A stretch of 6,885 nucleotides of DNA from Chloroflexota bacterium (GTDB lineage Bacteria; Chloroflexota; Dormibacteria; Dormibacterales; Dormibacteraceae). Under the pieces are notes generated by a model that did no database searches, was not told the DNA's origin, and saw only the letters and a list, made by a program, of their open reading frames with translations. The stretch's first letter is position 1. The number at the start of each line of letters is the position of its first letter. Positions 5,464 through 6,885 of this stretch are shown piece by piece. Made by a program: the position numbers and the translations under genes. Location of the stretch: assembly GCA_005879675.1 (NCBI GenBank), contig VBJE01000042.1, positions 1 to 6,885 of the forward strand. The letters run 5' to 3'.

Positions 5464-5658
5464 ATGACGGAGCGTGGCCCCGAGCGACGCCAGGGCGACC
5501 GGCGATCAGGCACGGAAAGGCGTTTTGGCGAGCGCCGTACCACCGACCGGGCTGCTGCCACCCGGCGCATCCTGCATCCCTTCGACCGGCGCGTGGCCGA
5601 GCGGCGGTTCGTCGAGCGCCGCGGGCTTTGGCCCGAGTCCGAAACCCTGGCCTACTAG
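5464..5658 (+). CDS. Small basic protein with repeated acidic-Arg-Arg dyads, unknown function
   Basis: A 64-residue protein from ATG 5464 to TAG 5656-5658; GTG 5455 or 5458 would add two or three residues. Arg-Arg dyads sit at residues 8, 13, 19, 24, 34, 42, 47 and 52, and all but the one at 34 are preceded by Glu or Asp (ERRQGDRRSGTERRFGERR, then FDRRVAERRFVERRG). Spacings are 5, 6, 5, 10, 8, 5 and 5. There is no signal peptide or membrane segment. Similar '(D/E)RRxGxDRR' stretches occur as linkers or tails in bacterial signalling proteins, and RRxxxR is the c-di-GMP-binding start of PilZ domains, but no PilZ fold can fit here. An RNA-, DNA- or nucleotide-binding role is a guess. GC-rich third positions and a strong ribosome-binding site argue that it is real. 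It is not recognised as a named family. Confidence 0.68.
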   Translation: MTERGPERRQGDRRSGTERRFGERRTTDRAAATRRILHPFDRRVAERRFVERRGLWPESETLAY

Positions 5659-6499
5659 CCGCACCGGCAGCCTCCCTTCGGCCCGCCCGGCCCTGATCGT
5701 CCACGGCGGCGCCGGCACGGTCCCCGACGACGAGCTCGCGGCCCGGCAGGCCGCCGTCGACCGGGCGCGCGACGCCGGCTGGTCGAGCATCGCCGAGGGG
5801 GCGCTGGCGGCGGCGGTGGCCGCGGTCCGGCACATGGAAGATGAGCCGCTCCTCAACGCCGGCATCGGGGCCTGCCTCAACGCGGACGGCGAGGTGGAGC
5901 TCGACGCCGGCGTGATGCAGGGCGACGGCTTTCGGGTCGGCGCGGCGGCGTGCCTGCGCGACGTCCGGCACCCGATCGACCTCGCCGTCGCGGTCATGGA
6001 GGACGGCCGCCACGTGCTGCTCGCCGCCGCCGGCGCGTCGCGCTTCGCGCGCGATCACGGACTCGAGATGGCCGACCCGTCCGTCTTCATCACCGACCGC
6101 AAGCGCCAGGAGCTGATGGAGGGCGCGGACACGGTCGGCGCGGTCGCGCGCGACGCCGGCGGACACCTGGCCGTCGCGGTCTCGACGGGCGGCATCAGGG
6201 GCAAGCTCCCGGGTCGCATCGGCGACTCGCCGATCGCGGGAGCGGGCTTCTACGCCGACGACCGGTTTGGCGCGGTGTGCGGCACCGGGCAAGGCGAGGC
6301 GTACATCCGGCTCGGCCTGGCCCGCCTCATGCTGGTCGAGTTGCAGCACGGAATGGATCCTGTCTCGGTCGCGAGGGGGGCTGTCGACCACCTCGGGAAG
6401 GCGCTCGGCGCGCTGGGCGGGGTCATCGTCATCGGGCGCGAGGGATCGCCGCACGCGGCGTTCAACACGCCGGCGATGCCCCACGCGATCGCGGAGTGA
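5474..6499 (+). CDS. Type 2 asparaginase / isoaspartyl peptidase (Ntn hydrolase), start uncertain
   Basis: The family domain starts at ALIVHGGAG (residue 73 if GTG 5474 is used) and runs to the end. It has NAGIGACLNADGEVELDAGV at 128-147 and then the Ntn cleavage site ADTVGAVA with nucleophile Thr220. STGG follows at 237-240 (second Thr238), then GRIGDSP at 247-253 (Arg248 and Asp251 bind the substrate alpha groups) and GTGQGE at 270-275. These enzymes self-cleave before the Thr and hydrolyse L-asparagine or beta-aspartyl dipeptides in the cytoplasm. The linker before Thr220 is short, giving an alpha chain of about 147 residues from the domain start. The start is odd: between 5525 and the domain there is no in-frame ATG, GTG or TTG. 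The choices are GTG 5474, TTG 5525 (both inside the small arginine-rich gene, different frame) or a non-standard CTG at 5693. The stop overlaps the next gene as GTGA. Confidence 0.9.
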   Translation: MAPSDARATGDQARKGVLASAVPPTGLLPPGASCIPSTGAWPSGGSSSAAGFGPSPKPWPTSRTGSLPSARPALIVHGGAGTVPDDELAARQAAVDRARDAGWSSIAEGALAAAVAAVRHMEDEPLLNAGIGACLNADGEVELDAGVMQGDGFRVGAAACLRDVRHPIDLAVAVMEDGRHVLLAAAGASRFARDHGLEMADPSVFITDRKRQELMEGADTVGAVARDAGGHLAVAVSTGGIRGKLPGRIGDSPIAGAGFYADDRFGAVCGTGQGEAYIRLGLARLMLVELQHGMDPVSVARGAVDHLGKALGALGGVIVIGREGSPHAAFNTPAMPHAIAE

Positions 6500-6885
6500 G
6501 CGACTCCGGCAACGCCGGAGAGCTGGTCGCCCTCGCCCTCAAGCGCGCAGGCGTCAGCCACCTGTTCACCCTCAACGGCGGCCACATCTGGCCGGTGCTC
6601 ATGGGCGCCGCGGAGCATGGCATCCGCCTGATCGACGTCCGCCACGAGCAGTCAGCCGCGTTCGCGGCCGAGGGCTGGGCGAAGGTGACGCGCGAGTGCG
6701 GCGTCGCCGCCGTGACCGCCGGCCCCGGCGTGACGAACTCCACCTCCGCGCTGGCGCAGGCACTGGCCAACGACAGCCCGCTCTTCGTCATCGGCGGCCG
6801 CGCGCCCATCGCGCGCTGGGGAATGGGCTCGCTCCAGGAGATGGATCACGTCGAGGTCACGCGCAGCCTGACCAAGAAGGCGGTG
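6496..6885 (+). CDS. Thiamine-diphosphate-dependent enzyme, N-terminal part (acetolactate synthase/2-hydroxyacyl-CoA lyase-like)
   Basis: The frame opens with GTG 6496-6498, overlapping the asparaginase TGA (GTGA), and runs off the right edge after 130 codons. It is the N-terminal pyrimidine-binding domain of the TPP_enzyme_N family: GELVALALKRAGVSHLFTLN at 8-27, then VRHEQSAAFAAEGWAK with Glu51, the expected cofactor-activating glutamate. VTAGPGVTNSTSALAQAL is at 73-90, the typical 'GPGxxN' turn, and GSLQEMDHV at 111-119 aligns with the FQE(M/L)D stretch of acetolactate synthases and oxalyl-CoA or 2-hydroxyacyl-CoA enzymes. The C-terminal half, which sets the substrate, is outside the window, so the reaction cannot be named. 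It is probably translated by coupling from the asparaginase. Confidence 0.9.
   Translation, partial: MSDSGNAGELVALALKRAGVSHLFTLNGGHIWPVLMGAAEHGIRLIDVRHEQSAAFAAEGWAKVTRECGVAAVTAGPGVTNSTSALAQALANDSPLFVIGGRAPIARWGMGSLQEMDHVEVTRSLTKKAV

Noticed and set aside
5464..5658. CRISPR-like or tandem DNA repeat suggested by the repeated ERR codons
   Set aside because: The repetition is at protein level. The DNA units differ in codons and spacing and there are no spacers.
5012..6484. Open minus-strand frame of 490 codons
   Set aside because: It is antisense to the Thy1 end, the small gene and the asparaginase. The product is Arg/Ala/Asp-rich low complexity without a domain.

Overview
The window is a high-GC, tightly packed bacterial chromosome segment with two divergent gene sets that meet at about 3621-3790. 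No rRNA, tRNA, CRISPR array, transposase or phage gene is visible. The high GC3, many GTG/TTG starts and a roughly 530-residue tandem Thy1 protein suggest an uncultured Dormibacterota/Chloroflexota or actinobacterial lineage. That placement is inference and is weakly supported.

Minus-strand set, read from 3620 down to 1: a class I SAM-dependent methyltransferase; a GNAT acetyltransferase whose start overlaps the methyltransferase end; a short spacer with a C-rich inverted repeat; an FAD/NAD(P) reductase; an SRPBCC ligand-binding protein that starts on the base after the reductase stop; and the N-terminal part of a ClgR-like XRE regulator that runs off the left edge. The reductase-SRPBCC-regulator trio has the spacing of one operon. 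Its substrate cannot be read from sequence.

Plus-strand set, from 3791 to 6885: a protein with two Thy1 (ThyX-like) halves; a spacer with a hairpin and promoter-like hexamers; a 64-residue arginine-dyad protein; a type 2 (Ntn) asparaginase/isoaspartyl peptidase; and the N-terminal 130 residues of a thiamine-diphosphate enzyme of the acetolactate synthase/2-hydroxyacyl-CoA lyase superfamily. The last two genes overlap as GTGA and are probably translationally coupled.

Four points most deserve a second look. The two Thy1 halves appear to carry complementary parts of the ThyX signature. The small protein has eight Arg-Arg dyads, seven of them preceded by Asp or Glu. The asparaginase has no ATG, GTG or TTG start near its domain. 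The divergent spacer holds an 11-bp-phased repeat resembling actinobacterial DnaA boxes, together with a hairpin that overlaps the Thy1 ribosome-binding site. I see no evidence of a complete new defence or mobile system here.
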